64,000 nucleotides of DNA, from positions 372,001-436,000 of the forward strand of contig JAUIAH010000002.1 in assembly GCA_030425385.1 (NCBI GenBank), written 5' to 3'. The DNA is from Verrucomicrobiia bacterium. Its GTDB lineage: Bacteria > Verrucomicrobiota > Verrucomicrobiia > Verrucomicrobiales > DEV007. The position numbers and the translations under genes are program-made. The first letter of the stretch is position 1. The number at the start of each line of letters is the position of its first letter. Below are positions 9,537 through 19,077 of the stretch, one piece after another. The notes under the pieces are model-generated. The model made no database searches. It worked only from the letters and a program-made list of their open reading frames with translations, and had not been told where the DNA came from.

Positions 9537-9908
9537 ATGACGAATTTCATCCTTTCACATGCCAGGAACCATCAAACAGCCATTCGCAAGGTCGTCTGGG
9601 TTCTCTTGGGCATGCTTCTACTTGTCGAGTTGGTTGCGCGCAAATCGATGTCAGCGGCCTACGACGTCACCATCACATGGTCAGTTCGCGAATCCGTGCC
9701 GGCCGAGCACACTCTCAATGTCTCAGGGAAACAGTTCACCATTCCAGCAGGAGGATCATCCGTTCAAACGCACCGCCTACGCGGCGGCGCCTCTGTGGGA
9801 TTCCTCTACACCACTCGCGGTTGGGGGTTCCGCCACCAGAAAGTCGAACTCGATGGCGAAGAGCTCCCCCCCGCCGCATCCTTGTTTCAAAGCAATCTGG
9901 AACACTAG
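9537..9908 (+). CDS. Small membrane-anchored hypothetical protein
   Basis: I do not recognise this protein. From the ATG at 9537 it has 123 residues: a short basic N-terminus, one membrane helix (VVWVLLGMLLLVELVA) and then a beta-rich domain starting 'YDVTITWSVRESVPAEH'. The frame stays open back to 9453, so an earlier start is possible; 9537 places the helix near the N-terminus. Two other long frames overlap this region but have the low-complexity, Ser/Pro/Arg-heavy look of shadows. The helix and a plausible secreted domain are the only evidence that it is real. Confidence 0.45.
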   Translation: MTNFILSHARNHQTAIRKVVWVLLGMLLLVELVARKSMSAAYDVTITWSVRESVPAEHTLNVSGKQFTIPAGGSSVQTHRLRGGASVGFLYTTRGWGFRHQKVELDGEELPPAASLFQSNLEH

Positions 9909-10332
9909 AAATCTTGGGGATGAGAAGCCCCCCCACCATGCACGTCGAACTCCTGATCGACTAGCGGGTCAACCCTGCGAATCAGATCACGGTGCCTCCA
10001 TCGCTGCTTGGCTTGCCGTCACGCCAAGCAACCCTATCACAATGTTATCTTTTAGAGGAACTCACATCGCCTTTCTACTGGCAACTATGAATGAATTCCA
10101 GCGGGTTATGCCTTTCGACGGCAAAGCGCCAAGATGACTTGTGAATCCCGTGTTCCTTCAGTAAAAGCACATCTAGACTGAATAGGATCGGCAAATGAGT
10201 GGTCCTAGCTTGCAGCTTCAGGCAGAGCTCGCAGACAAAGTTTCTGCGCTTGATTCTGACAATCACTTCATTCCATCCAAGCACCATAGAAAGGCACCTA
10301 GAACGATGATTAACACGAGACCAACTGCAGCC
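9909..10332. other. Gene-poor stretch upstream of the basic-protein locus
   Basis: About 420 bases with no convincing gene. The plus-strand frame that crosses it (to 10137) has shadow-like composition. It contains a run of seven C at about 9931 and stretches such as 'ATGTTATCTTTTAGAGG', but no clear promoter, riboswitch or terminator that I can defend. It probably holds the leader and promoter of the following operon. Confidence 0.35.
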
Positions 10333-10836
10333 ATGATCACCACCATCCGGAAGTTTGCCGTCTTTGGCCTGGCAATGGCCATGACCCTTAGCTTTAACAC
10401 TTTTGCTAATGCCGCTGGTGGTAGTGGAGGGAAGGGCGGTGGGCCAAAGGCCTCCACTTCATCCGGGAAAAAAGGATCGAGCGCCCGGACCAGCCGCAAT
10501 GGCAGTCGACGCCATCGGGCCACCACTCGCCGTGCCGGCTCCTCCCGGAACAATGCTTCGCGGAGTAGTCGTGCCTCCCGGTCCAAAGCATCTTCTTCGC
10601 AGGCCAAGCAACGGATCGCCAGTCGTCGCGCCAAGAGCAAACTGAGCGGGCGCCAGAAGATGGGCGATAGCCGAAGTTTACGCAGCGTGAATCGCCAGTG
10701 GCAGAGGAACTACAATCGGTCCTCGCGCAATGGAAGCCGGATCCCTACCGTGAGATTCCGCACGAACACACGCAATGGCGGCGTCATCACGTCCCCTGGA
10801 GCGAAACTCGGTAGCTACAAGAGCCGTCGCCGTTAG
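10333..10836 (+). CDS. Secreted, extremely basic Arg/Ser-rich protein
   Basis: From the ATG at 10333 the protein has 167 residues; an in-frame ATG at 10306 is an alternative start. The start MITTIRKFAVFGLAMAMTLS...FANAA is a clear signal peptide, so the mature protein is exported. The mature part opens with a Gly/Lys-rich segment (GGSGGKGGGPK) and is then dominated by Arg, Ser, Lys and Asn, with almost no acidic residues (for example NGSRRHRATTRRAGSSRNNA). It resembles no enzyme family I know; the composition suggests a disordered polycation able to bind acidic polymers, DNA or the cell surface. It stands 53 bp upstream of the TPR lipoprotein, probably in one transcript with it. Confidence 0.65.
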   Translation: MITTIRKFAVFGLAMAMTLSFNTFANAAGGSGGKGGGPKASTSSGKKGSSARTSRNGSRRHRATTRRAGSSRNNASRSSRASRSKASSSQAKQRIASRRAKSKLSGRQKMGDSRSLRSVNRQWQRNYNRSSRNGSRIPTVRFRTNTRNGGVITSPGAKLGSYKSRRR

Positions 10837-10889
10837 GCATGAGTCGTTGAGACTCGTTAGCCACCTTCAGACGAACCCCTTCAGCACCC

Positions 10890-12110
10890 ATGAAACTTCG
10901 CCTCTTACTCGCATCGAGCCTTGTCCTGCTCGCTGGCCTTTGCAGTTCTTGCAAGCAGTCCACACCTCCAGACTTGGTGAAGTCTGCCGAGGAAGCCATG
11001 GACAACCTTGAGTTTGATTCAGCTCTCCAGATCCTGAACGAAGCCCTCGGCGTCAATGGAGATGATGTTAGCCTTCTCGAGCTTCGCGGGATCGTTCAGC
11101 TCGAACGGGAAGACCATGCGGCGGCGCTCTCCGATCTAGAGCAGGCAGCTACCATGGCTCCCAATGATCCTAACATCGCGGTGAACCTGGGCGCAGCCCA
11201 CATCGCGATGGGAGAATTTCAATCAGCCCTCAAGCTTCTCTCCGACGTGATCCGTCAGAGTGAAGACGATGCCGACGCGTTCCGAAATCGAGCTTTAGCT
11301 CATCTCCGTTTGGGAAACTTTGAGGAGGCCATCGCGGATTACACGGTTGCACTGGGCCTCTACGACGAGGTCGATCCGGTCCTCCATGAGGAACGTGCCG
11401 AATGCTGGGAAGGCATCGGCGACACCGAAGCAGCAACTGTTGATCGAGGCATCGCCAGCGCGACCTACGAACTCGAAGATGATCCTAACAAGCTCACCGC
11501 ACTGGTGCAACGTGGGCTTGATCTCTACAATCTCGGCGAGTTCTACCATGCGCTCTTGGACCTCGACGATGCGGTCGACGCTGGCAGCGATTCCGAACAA
11601 GTGTTCCTGGCTCGCGGCAACTGCCTCCTCGTTCTGGAGGAGAGCGAGGCCGCCCTTGAGTCGCTCGACCAGGCCATTCGCCTCAATTCGAACAACGCCC
11701 TTGCCTATGCCTGCCGCGCCAATGTCCGTGAAGCGCTGGCCCAGTGGAAAGAGGCCATTGATGACTACCAAGACGCTCTTGAGCTCGAACCCGAGAACGA
11801 GCTAGCTCGGACCGAGTTGGCTTGGCTGCTTGCGACGGTTCCGCAGCAAGAACTGCGTGAGGGCGGACGCGCCCGTGAGTTGGCAGAAGCAGCGGTCACG
11901 CAGACGCAGGGAAAGGACTGGCGTCCGGTGGCCTCGCTTGCCGCGGCGTGCGCCGCCGTTGGCGACTTCGAACAAGCCACCACGCATCAGAAGAAGGCGA
12001 TCGCGCTAGCCCCAATAGATGAGCAGGGATCCCTAACAAACGACTTGAAGCAGCTTCAAGAAGGGAAAGCCCTCACCTGGAAATACCCAGAGCCCGAACC
12101 CGAGGAGTGA
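10890..12110 (+). CDS. TPR-repeat lipoprotein
   Basis: A 406-residue protein. A signal sequence (MKLRLLLASSLVLLAGLCSSC) ends in Cys21, a plausible though atypical lipobox; Cys18 is the alternative. Most of the rest is tetratricopeptide repeats, for example 'DADAFRNRALAHLRLGNFEE', 'EQVFLARGNCLLVLEESEAA' and 'ALAYACRANVREALAQWKEA', roughly eight in all, forming an alpha-helical scaffold. The C-terminus is acidic (PEPEPEE). TPR proteins mediate protein-protein contacts. It sits 53 bp after the basic secreted protein and 63 bp before the protective-antigen-like lipoprotein, which suggests a shared role at the cell surface. Confidence 0.85.
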   Translation: MKLRLLLASSLVLLAGLCSSCKQSTPPDLVKSAEEAMDNLEFDSALQILNEALGVNGDDVSLLELRGIVQLEREDHAAALSDLEQAATMAPNDPNIAVNLGAAHIAMGEFQSALKLLSDVIRQSEDDADAFRNRALAHLRLGNFEEAIADYTVALGLYDEVDPVLHEERAECWEGIGDTEAATVDRGIASATYELEDDPNKLTALVQRGLDLYNLGEFYHALLDLDDAVDAGSDSEQVFLARGNCLLVLEESEAALESLDQAIRLNSNNALAYACRANVREALAQWKEAIDDYQDALELEPENELARTELAWLLATVPQQELREGGRARELAEAAVTQTQGKDWRPVASLAAACAAVGDFEQATTHQKKAIALAPIDEQGSLTNDLKQLQEGKALTWKYPEPEPEE

Positions 12111-12173
12111 TCCTCATCTTGGACACTTCACCCTCACATTTCCCTCTTTGTCGCACCCAACATCTACGTAACC

Positions 12174-15071
12174 ATGAAGAAGCACCCAACTCTTCTTACC
12201 CACGCCCTCTGTCACTTTCTCCTAGCCGCCAGCCTTGCCATTCTCGTGAGCTGTGGCGACGCCGACCAGGGCGAAACCACTTCACAACTAGCACAGACAC
12301 CAACGCCGGAAGCACCTGTTGAACCAGAGGTGACTGAGCCTGCTGAGGATCCAGATCTCGATACCGATGAAGACAACCTTTCTGACGTGGAGGAGCGCAA
12401 ATGGGGCACGGATCCCAACGATCCCGATACCGATGGAGACGGGTTCAACGACGGTTACGAGGTCTATGATCTTCAATTCGAAAGAAACTGGGAGGACCGC
12501 CCACACAAGTTCAATCCGCTCATCGCGGATCTCCCTAAGATCGACATCGACCTGAGGAGCCCACCACACCTCACCATGGATTTCACGACGACCGAGGACG
12601 AGACCAAGTCCTTCTCTGCTAGCCGGACCAAGGCGACGTCGCAATCGGTCACGACGACCAATACCTTTGAAGAGTCCCTCAGTGTCGAAGACAGCGTGGG
12701 CGTCGGTCCCGATGGCATCGGAGTGAGTGTTTCTGTGAGTGCGTCAGAAACCTTTGGATGGTCACAGGCTCAGTCAAAGGAGAACAGCCGGTCCGTGACT
12801 AGGGCCGAGGAATTTGCCCGCTCCAACTCGATTTCCAAGAGTGGAGGCAGTCTGGCGGTCACGGTAGACGTGAGCAATCCCGGTGACATCGCCTACACCA
12901 TCCGTAGCCTGACCCTCAATGCTCTTCTCCTCGACCCGAGACGCCCCGAGGTCTTGATCCCTGTCGGCAATCTCACCTACGGGAAATGGGGGGAACTCTC
13001 GGACGTCACGCTCCAGACCCAGGGGAGACAGAAGATTGAAGGGCTCGTCTTCTCTAAGAGCGACCTCAACCTCGACATGGTGAAGCAAATCCTTCGCGAT
13101 CAAGGGAACTTGGTTGTTCGCATCAGCGCTTTCGAACTCGACGGAGAAGATGGGCCATTGAATCTCCGCTTTACCGAGATCGGTGCCAAGACGGCAGAGA
13201 TTGGGATTGATTATGGTGGCACACGCCCGCCGGAGTCGTTCCTCGTTTCAACCTACTCAGAAGAAGGCCGCGGCCTTCCACTCACCAAGGTGCTCAACAA
13301 CATCCTGCGAATCAAACAGCAGAGTGGCGAATTCGAATGGGAGATCCGGTCGAGTGGTGATGCCTTGGTGATGTTTGGAGGGATGGCTAAACTCACCGGC
13401 TTGCAGGATGTGCGTGATTTCAAGACCGACTCTAAGCGGCGCGCCCGCTGGGCGGTCATCCACACGACTGCTTCAAGAGGGGAAACAGTGAAGAAACGCT
13501 ACGACCCTCTCGTGAAATCGTACCAAGCGGAAGACGTCATGGTGAAAGCCGGTGACTCCCTGAAACTGGTCTACATAGAAGATGTTGATGGAGACGGGCT
13601 CGGGGCTCGGGCGGAATTTGTGCACCGCACCGATCCTAACAAAGCGGACACCGATAAGGATGGTCTAAGTGACAAAGTCGAAGTGGATGGATGGAAGATC
13701 GATCTCAAAGGCGAATCCATCCTTGTGCGAACCAACCCGACTGCTCCAGACACCGATGGCGACGGCACCCTCGATGGTGTTGAGAAGAAAGCCGGAACCG
13801 ATGCGGCCCAACCACTACTGGACTTGGTCGATGTCAAATTGACCGGCACCAAGGAACGGGACCGCGTGAGCCAGGTGGTCGTCGACGATGAAGGCAATGT
13901 CTTCATTTGCGGCGAGATGGACCGTGAAAGTGGTGCGCCACTGTTCGTCGCCAAGTACAACCGCCACGGAGATCAAGTGTGGTTGCAGCGCTTTGTTCAC
14001 GTCTCGGGTGGGCACGACACCTGCCAAGTCAGCGGGATGGCGATTGGGAAAGATGGTAGGATCTATATCGCGATATCGGAGTATGTGAAAGGGCGGGCCT
14101 ATGAGCACTTCGTGAAGCACGGCGGCCGCAAGCAGCCCCCGTTAGAGCATCGCAACCGGCTCGTTCTCCGCGTCATGAGCCCCCAAGGCCAGCGCCTCTC
14201 GGACACGATCGTGGCTACTCCGCAGACCGAGATGCCCCGAGACGTGGTCATGGATCCGGAGGGAAACGTTTATGTGTCTGGCACCACCTCTGGCACACTC
14301 ACAGATGGGCGACGCTCGAAAGAGCGCGACCCTGCCCAGGCCTTCATCGTGAAGTTCGATCCCCAAGGAAAGATCGTTTGGGCTGCCCAGTCCGATCCCA
14401 AAGCGTGTCGCGACATGACCATCAGCCAGGGGAAATACCTCATCCTCGCGGGCAACGAATACTTCCGAAATCCTGAAACCCAGGAGTCTAACAGTCGCAT
14501 TCAAGTCCGTTGCCTTAGCCTGAATGCCAACGAGCTTTGGACCACGACTCTCGACACCTTCGGGGGCGAATCGTTTGCCGATGTCGGGACGGATGCGGCA
14601 GGCAACATCTTCGTTGCCGGATCTACCGACGGGACCTTCGATGGAGAGAAAGCAATGGGCAACCGTGATGGCTTTGTAGGCAAGATCAGCCCCGAAGGAA
14701 AGGTCGAGTGGGTTCGTCAGATCGGCACGGCTGCCAACGATTCCTTCATCTCATTAGCGGTGGCACGCGATGGCAGGATCCATCTCGTGGGACAGACGGA
14801 CACTGGGGACTTCGACCAGCGGGACCGCATTGGCCTCACAAAGAAACAAGACCTCTTCCGCGCCATCGTCGGTCCAACCGGAATGGAAGTCGATTTGCAA
14901 CAGATTCGGACCGATTTCTATGAAAGGCCCAGTTCCATCGCCATCGACGCCCAAGGCGCGGTCTTCATCACGGGCACCACCGACGGAACCTTTGGCCGCT
15001 TCCCGATGGAGAACAAGGGCGGCGGCGACATCTTCCTGATGAAGTTCGCTCCTCGGCCACGAGTGCGCTAG
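12174..15071 (+). CDS. Lipoprotein with binary-toxin-B/protective-antigen-like module and SBBP beta-propeller
   Basis: A 965-residue protein with signal peptide and lipobox LVSC (Cys27), then a Pro/Glu linker. Residues about 62-98 hold calcium loops ([18 protein letters not shown]). Residues about 112-385 resemble the protective-antigen segment that follows the furin loop. Visible parallels are '[15 protein letters not shown]' (PA 'HPLVAAYPIVHVDM'), a Ser/Thr-rich alternating stretch with a GPDG turn at 165-200 that would fit the pore beta-hairpin, 'ARSNSIS...[17 protein letters not shown]' and '[11 protein letters not shown]'. A second calcium cluster at 470-542 ([18 protein letters not shown]) matches the toxin calcium domain. 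Residues about 555-965 are SBBP-like propeller blades ([36 protein letters not shown]). PA14 and receptor domains are absent. Homology is judged by eye from remembered family sequences. Confidence 0.75.
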   Translation: MKKHPTLLTHALCHFLLAASLAILVSCGDADQGETTSQLAQTPTPEAPVEPEVTEPAEDPDLDTDEDNLSDVEERKWGTDPNDPDTDGDGFNDGYEVYDLQFERNWEDRPHKFNPLIADLPKIDIDLRSPPHLTMDFTTTEDETKSFSASRTKATSQSVTTTNTFEESLSVEDSVGVGPDGIGVSVSVSASETFGWSQAQSKENSRSVTRAEEFARSNSISKSGGSLAVTVDVSNPGDIAYTIRSLTLNALLLDPRRPEVLIPVGNLTYGKWGELSDVTLQTQGRQKIEGLVFSKSDLNLDMVKQILRDQGNLVVRISAFELDGEDGPLNLRFTEIGAKTAEIGIDYGGTRPPESFLVSTYSEEGRGLPLTKVLNNILRIKQQSGEFEWEIRSSGDALVMFGGMAKLTGLQDVRDFKTDSKRRARWAVIHTTASRGETVKKRYDPLVKSYQAEDVMVKAGDSLKLVYIEDVDGDGLGARAEFVHRTDPNKADTDKDGLSDKVEVDGWKIDLKGESILVRTNPTAPDTDGDGTLDGVEKKAGTDAAQPLLDLVDVKLTGTKERDRVSQVVVDDEGNVFICGEMDRESGAPLFVAKYNRHGDQVWLQRFVHVSGGHDTCQVSGMAIGKDGRIYIAISEYVKGRAYEHFVKHGGRKQPPLEHRNRLVLRVMSPQGQRLSDTIVATPQTEMPRDVVMDPEGNVYVSGTTSGTLTDGRRSKERDPAQAFIVKFDPQGKIVWAAQSDPKACRDMTISQGKYLILAGNEYFRNPETQESNSRIQVRCLSLNANELWTTTLDTFGGESFADVGTDAAGNIFVAGSTDGTFDGEKAMGNRDGFVGKISPEGKVEWVRQIGTAANDSFISLAVARDGRIHLVGQTDTGDFDQRDRIGLTKKQDLFRAIVGPTGMEVDLQQIRTDFYERPSSIAIDAQGAVFITGTTDGTFGRFPMENKGGGDIFLMKFAPRPRVR

Positions 15072-15121
15072 CGACGAGCGACAGGATGAGGCCAGCGGCA
15101 TTGGTGACAGTGACAGCACCC

Positions 15122-16498
15122 CTAACGCTGACGCTGTTGCATCAGGCGCGGGTCTTCGATCCGAGCTTGGTCCATCCAGGTGGCGGCTTGTTGGACGAGA
15201 TCGCGGCGTTGAAGGGCGAGGTTGCGGCGTTCACCCAGATCTCGAGAGAGATCGTAGAGTTCGATGTGTCCATTGCCGAAGGGTTTGCGGATGGCTTTCC
15301 ATTTGCCAAAGCGTAAGGCCTGTTTGCCCTGCCTCTCGTGGAATTCCCAGTAGAGCATGCGATCCGTCTCTTGTTGATCATGCTGACCTAACAGTGTTGG
15401 CAAGAAACTCACGGACTGCGTGTCCTTGGGAAGGGCTTGTCCTGTGAGGTCGCTGATGGTGGCCATGAAATCGCCGAAGTAGGCTGGGTGCGCCGAGCGC
15501 GATCCCGCGGCGATCTTCCCGGGCCAACGCGCGATGGTGGGCACGCGTATGCCGCCTTCGTAGAGATCGCGTTTCATCCCACGCAAGGGTCCGTTGGCGT
15601 CGAAGAAGGCTGGATCGTGACCACCCTCACGATGATGCCCATTGTCTGAACTGAAGATGACAAGGGTGTTCTCATCCACCTGTAGCTCTTTCAATGTGGC
15701 GAAGAGCGTTCCCATGTCGCGGTCCATCCGCGTGATCATCGCGGCCTGCCCTTTGGCCGGGCGCGGCCAATCCATGTCCTCGTAGATCCCGTAGTCGGGC
15801 ACTTCCTGGCCATCGCCCAGACCGCGATTCCTCTCATTGTTCGCATGGGGAATGGTGAGAGCTAGGTAGAGGAAGAATGGCTGCGCGCGCTCTCCCTTTC
15901 GCAACCACTGCAAGGCCTCGTCCATGATGAGATCGTGCGAGTAGGCCACGGCCTCACGCGCCCAGCCGCCGCCCACCTTGTCCTCCGTCTCGGGCACGTT
16001 GGGAAGGGCCACGCGTTGGTCATTCTGCCAGAGGTAAGTGGGGTAGTAATTGTGCGCGTGCCGTTGGTTGAGGTAGCCATAGAAGTAATCGAACCCCTGT
16101 TTGTTGGGCACGCCTGTGGTGCCTTCCTCACCGATGCCCCATTTCCCACACAGCGCGGTGCGATACCCTGCTTCCTTGAGCATTTCAGCCACGGTAAGGT
16201 CTTCCGGTAGAAGTGGTCCCCACCCATTGCCTCGCACACGCGCGTGTCCGGTGTCTTTCCCTGTCATAAGCACACATCGCGAAGGCGCACAGACGGTCGA
16301 TCCCGCATAGAAGCTTGTGAGTTTCATGCCCTCTGCAGCCATTTGATCCAGATGCGGTGTCTGTATCTTATCCTGACCGAAACATCCCAGGTCTCCATAG
16401 CCGAGATCATCAGCCAAGACGAAGATGACGTTGGGACGGTCTGCGGCTGCAAGCATCGTTGGAACAAACGTTAGGAGAAGAAGAAAGAGGCGTTTCAT
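15122..16498 (-). CDS. Secreted sulfatase (arylsulfatase family)
   Basis: A sulfatase of about 458 residues that hydrolyses sulfate esters, probably of polysaccharides or glycosides, in the periplasm. The chosen ATG at 16498 gives a good signal peptide ([19 protein letters not shown]); an ATG at 16519 adds seven residues. Metal-binding '[15 protein letters not shown]' opens the fold, and '[14 protein letters not shown]' contains the C-x-P-S-R motif whose Cys becomes formylglycine. '[15 protein letters not shown]' supplies further metal ligands. An anaerobic or oxygen-dependent maturase is needed but not encoded here. It converges with the toxin-like gene (50 bp gap) and diverges from the PmoA-like gene. 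Confidence 0.93.
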   Translation of the reverse strand: MKRLFLLLLTFVPTMLAAADRPNVIFVLADDLGYGDLGCFGQDKIQTPHLDQMAAEGMKLTSFYAGSTVCAPSRCVLMTGKDTGHARVRGNGWGPLLPEDLTVAEMLKEAGYRTALCGKWGIGEEGTTGVPNKQGFDYFYGYLNQRHAHNYYPTYLWQNDQRVALPNVPETEDKVGGGWAREAVAYSHDLIMDEALQWLRKGERAQPFFLYLALTIPHANNERNRGLGDGQEVPDYGIYEDMDWPRPAKGQAAMITRMDRDMGTLFATLKELQVDENTLVIFSSDNGHHREGGHDPAFFDANGPLRGMKRDLYEGGIRVPTIARWPGKIAAGSRSAHPAYFGDFMATISDLTGQALPKDTQSVSFLPTLLGQHDQQETDRMLYWEFHERQGKQALRFGKWKAIRKPFGNGHIELYDLSRDLGERRNLALQRRDLVQQAATWMDQARIEDPRLMQQRQR

Positions 16499-16553
16499 GA
16501 CAAGGTCGAGGTTTCGCATTGCCGCCGCGTGGCGCAGGCGTTAGAAGCCAGTC

Positions 16554-17510
16554 ATGCCGCAAGACTTTCCCCGCTGTCAACTCGTTCCGGAGCCTGGGCA
16601 TCAGCTGCGCTTTCGAGTGGATGGGGAGACGCGCCTCGTGTGGCACCACGGCTCGGAGCACCCACGCCCATGCTTCTACCCCGTCATCGGTCCAGCAGGC
16701 GTGCCTCTCACGCGCATGGGCCATCCCGGCGCGCCCAACCACGATCATCACCAATCCATCTGGTTCGCCCACGCGGATCTGGGTGGCGTGGATTTCTGGG
16801 CGAACGGCCCTGATACGGGCACCATCCGCCAGGCACACTGGCATTGCTACGAAGATGGAGACGAACATGCTGCCATGGCCGTGCACTTGCACTGGATCGC
16901 TCCCACGGGAGCGGTGCTGTTGCATCAAGATCTCGTCACCATTCTCCGCCCCCTCCCCCATCGCGAGAGTTTGATTGAGATCCAAACCTCCCTAACACCC
17001 ACCCAAGCAACTCTCCCTATAGCCAAGTCCAACTTTGGCATCCTGGCCGTACGGGTGAGCAAGGCTCTTTCTGTTCACTTCGGCGGGGGGACATTGACGA
17101 GCAGTGAAGGCGCTGAAGACGAGGCCACCGGCTTTGGTCAATATGCCCGATGGTGGGATGATAGTGGCCCCGTAGCTCCTGGGAGCACGGGCAACGCCGC
17201 CCGTTGGAATGGGATCACCTACTTTGATCATCCCGGGAATCCCCACTATCCCGCTCATTGGCATGTCCGTGAGGATGGCTGGATGGGCGCCTCCCTCACG
17301 CGACACCGAGGGATCAACCTGAAGTCGGACGCCCCCTTGCGTCTGCGCTATCTCCTCCACGTGCATGATCATGCCTACGACCATGCGATTGCCAATCAGA
17401 TCGCCACCGCTTTCGAAGACTTTCCCTGGTGGCGGATCGAGAAATCTTCACAGAAACACCAAGCTTACCAACTCACGGCCGAAAGCCCCCATTCTCATGA
17501 GCAAGATTAA
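16554..17510 (+). CDS. DUF6807 / PmoA-like family protein
   Basis: A 318-residue protein of the family often annotated 'PmoA' or DUF6807. Markers are the early 'YPVIGPAGVPLTRMGHPGAP' followed by 'HDHHQSIWFAHADL', and later 'GNAARWNGITYFDHPGNPHYP'. It is beta-rich, with many His residues. Despite the name it is not shown to be methane monooxygenase; in Planctomycetota and Verrucomicrobiota these occur with carbohydrate or sulfatase genes. It has no obvious signal peptide from this start. Its last codons overlap the start of the PPK2 gene by 14 bp, indicating translational coupling. Confidence 0.8.
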   Translation: MPQDFPRCQLVPEPGHQLRFRVDGETRLVWHHGSEHPRPCFYPVIGPAGVPLTRMGHPGAPNHDHHQSIWFAHADLGGVDFWANGPDTGTIRQAHWHCYEDGDEHAAMAVHLHWIAPTGAVLLHQDLVTILRPLPHRESLIEIQTSLTPTQATLPIAKSNFGILAVRVSKALSVHFGGGTLTSSEGAEDEATGFGQYARWWDDSGPVAPGSTGNAARWNGITYFDHPGNPHYPAHWHVREDGWMGASLTRHRGINLKSDAPLRLRYLLHVHDHAYDHAIANQIATAFEDFPWWRIEKSSQKHQAYQLTAESPHSHEQD

Positions 17511-18381
17511 TCCGAAGGACTATCAAATCACCAACGGCGATGATTTCAAACTCAGCGATCATCCTCACCAGCTGAAAGAAGATCTCTACGACGGCAAGAA
17601 GGACTACGAGAAGGCGTTGGAAGATTACCGAGAGGAAATCGATGACCTGCAGAACATGATGTACGCGCATGATCGCTACAGCCTTTTGCTCGTGTTTCAA
17701 GCCATGGACGCGGCGGGTAAGGACGGCACGATTCGCCACGTCATGAGCGGGGTGAATCCCCACGGCGTGGAAGTGCATGCATTCAAACAACCTAGCGCCA
17801 TCGAGTTGGATCATGATTATCTCTGGCGCACAACCCTCGCATTACCCCCACGCGGCAAGATCGGGATCTTCAATCGCTCCTACTATGAAGAAGTGCTCGT
17901 CTGCAAGGTTCACCCTGAAATTGTCACGCAATACCAGCGGTTACCCAAATCCTATACGGAAGACATGGATCAATTGTGGAAAGACCGCTACCGTTCCATC
18001 CGCGACTTCGAACGGCACCTCGCAGAGAATGGCACCTTGATCATGAAATTCTTTCTCAACCTCTCCAAAGCGGAACAGAAAGCCCGTTTCCTCGAGCGGA
18101 TCGATCGTCCGGAGAAGAACTGGAAGTTCTCTGACGGAGACATCAAGGAACGCGGCTACTGGGACGACTACATGGAAGCCTATCAAGAAGCCATCCGCGA
18201 GACCGCGACGAAGGACGCCCCTTGGTATGTGGTCCCTGCCGATAATAAGAAGAACATGCGTCTCATTGTCTCCCAACTCATCCTGGATCGTTTGGAGGAT
18301 ATGAAGATGACGTATCCCGACTTACCCGAAGAGCAACGCGCCGTCCTCGCTGCGTGCCGCCAGCAATTGGAGGAGGAGTAA
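17497..18381 (+). CDS. Polyphosphate kinase 2 family protein
   Basis: A 294-residue kinase from the ATG at 17497; the frame stays open further upstream, but only inside the preceding gene. It carries the PPK2 P-loop 'FQAMDAAGKDGTIRHVMSG' and the lid/Walker B region 'IGIFNRSYYEEVLV', with 'NGTLIMKFFLNLSKAEQKAR' typical of one-domain PPK2. The enzyme transfers phosphate between polyphosphate and nucleotides in the cytoplasm. Sequence alone does not fix the preferred direction or nucleotide. It overlaps the PmoA-like gene by 14 bp. Downstream lies an 8-bp inverted repeat (18396-18430). Confidence 0.92.
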   Translation: MSKINPKDYQITNGDDFKLSDHPHQLKEDLYDGKKDYEKALEDYREEIDDLQNMMYAHDRYSLLLVFQAMDAAGKDGTIRHVMSGVNPHGVEVHAFKQPSAIELDHDYLWRTTLALPPRGKIGIFNRSYYEEVLVCKVHPEIVTQYQRLPKSYTEDMDQLWKDRYRSIRDFERHLAENGTLIMKFFLNLSKAEQKARFLERIDRPEKNWKFSDGDIKERGYWDDYMEAYQEAIRETATKDAPWYVVPADNKKNMRLIVSQLILDRLEDMKMTYPDLPEEQRAVLAACRQQLEEE

Positions 18382-18395
18382 GGGGGTCTAACAAT

Positions 18396-18430
18396 GCTAG
18401 GAGCAATCACCGTTCCGATCGTCTCCTAGC
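18396..18430. repeat. Inverted repeat GCTAGGAG/CTCCTAGC downstream of PPK2
   Basis: Perfect 8-bp arms (18396-18403 and 18423-18430) separated by 19 bases lie 15 bp after the PPK2 stop codon. There is no T-run, so it is not a classical intrinsic terminator; it could be a transcript-stabilising hairpin or a regulator site for the next gene. Confidence 0.3.
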
Positions 18431-18563
18431 GAGCACCGCCAGCCCTCCATCCGAGTGCCCCTGCACTTTCGTGTCGTATCCGGCAGAGAACTTGCTTTCC
18501 CAAGAGCCCAACTTCTGCCATAGATCCTTCCCCTGGCCTCAAGCCTGCCAGGTTTCGAGAACG

Positions 18564-19046
18564 ATGACTGCTACTGTTTCGCCTGAGACCGAGGACCTTC
18601 GAATCGCCCCCGCGACGATGGAGGACCTGGACGATTTGACTGAGTTGGTGATGGATTTGCTCCGCTTGGAGGAGGATTTCGAGCCGGACCGCGGTAAGCA
18701 AGAGCATGGCTTGCGCCTCATCTTGGAACAGCCGAATCGCGGGCGCATCTTTGTCCTGCGAAACGATTTCAAGATCGTGGGCATGGTGAATCTCCTCTTC
18801 ACCATCAGCACAGCAGAGGGTGGCATGGTGCTCCTTCTGGAGGATTTAGTGGTTCATCCAGAACACCGGCGTCACGGCTACGGAGGGCGTCTTCTGGAAC
18901 ATGCGGAGCTCTTTGCCAAGAAACGAGGATTCAGCCGGATCACGCTCTTGACCGACCGGATCAGCCAAGATTCTCAGGCGTTCTTCATTCGGCACGGCTT
19001 TCTTGAATCCAAGATGATCCCTATGCGGAAGACGATTCCGCTCTAA
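18564..19046 (+). CDS. GNAT family N-acetyltransferase
   Basis: From the ATG at 18564 the protein has 160 residues, the usual size for a GCN5-related acetyltransferase. The acetyl-CoA binding motif is 'LVVHPEHRRHGYGGRLLEHA' (R/Q-x-x-G-x-G/A type), followed by 'ITLLTDRISQDSQAFFIRHGF', the usual C-terminal strand and helix. The upstream in-frame extension to 18354 has low quality and is not used. The acceptor substrate is unknown. A small membrane protein gene follows 31 bp downstream. Confidence 0.88.
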   Translation: MTATVSPETEDLRIAPATMEDLDDLTELVMDLLRLEEDFEPDRGKQEHGLRLILEQPNRGRIFVLRNDFKIVGMVNLLFTISTAEGGMVLLLEDLVVHPEHRRHGYGGRLLEHAELFAKKRGFSRITLLTDRISQDSQAFFIRHGFLESKMIPMRKTIPL

Positions 19047-19077
19047 GCTTCTCTACGCAGTCCACCACCCCAGAGTC

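Noticed and set aside
9290-10137. Two overlapping plus-strand frames of 224 and 192 residues
   Set aside because: They overlap the SDR gene or the small membrane protein, have Ser/Pro/Arg-rich shadow composition, and show no domain.
17365-17496. Upstream extension of the PPK2 frame
   Set aside because: It lies within the PmoA-like gene in another frame; the ATG at 17497 gives normal PPK2 length and a translational overlap.
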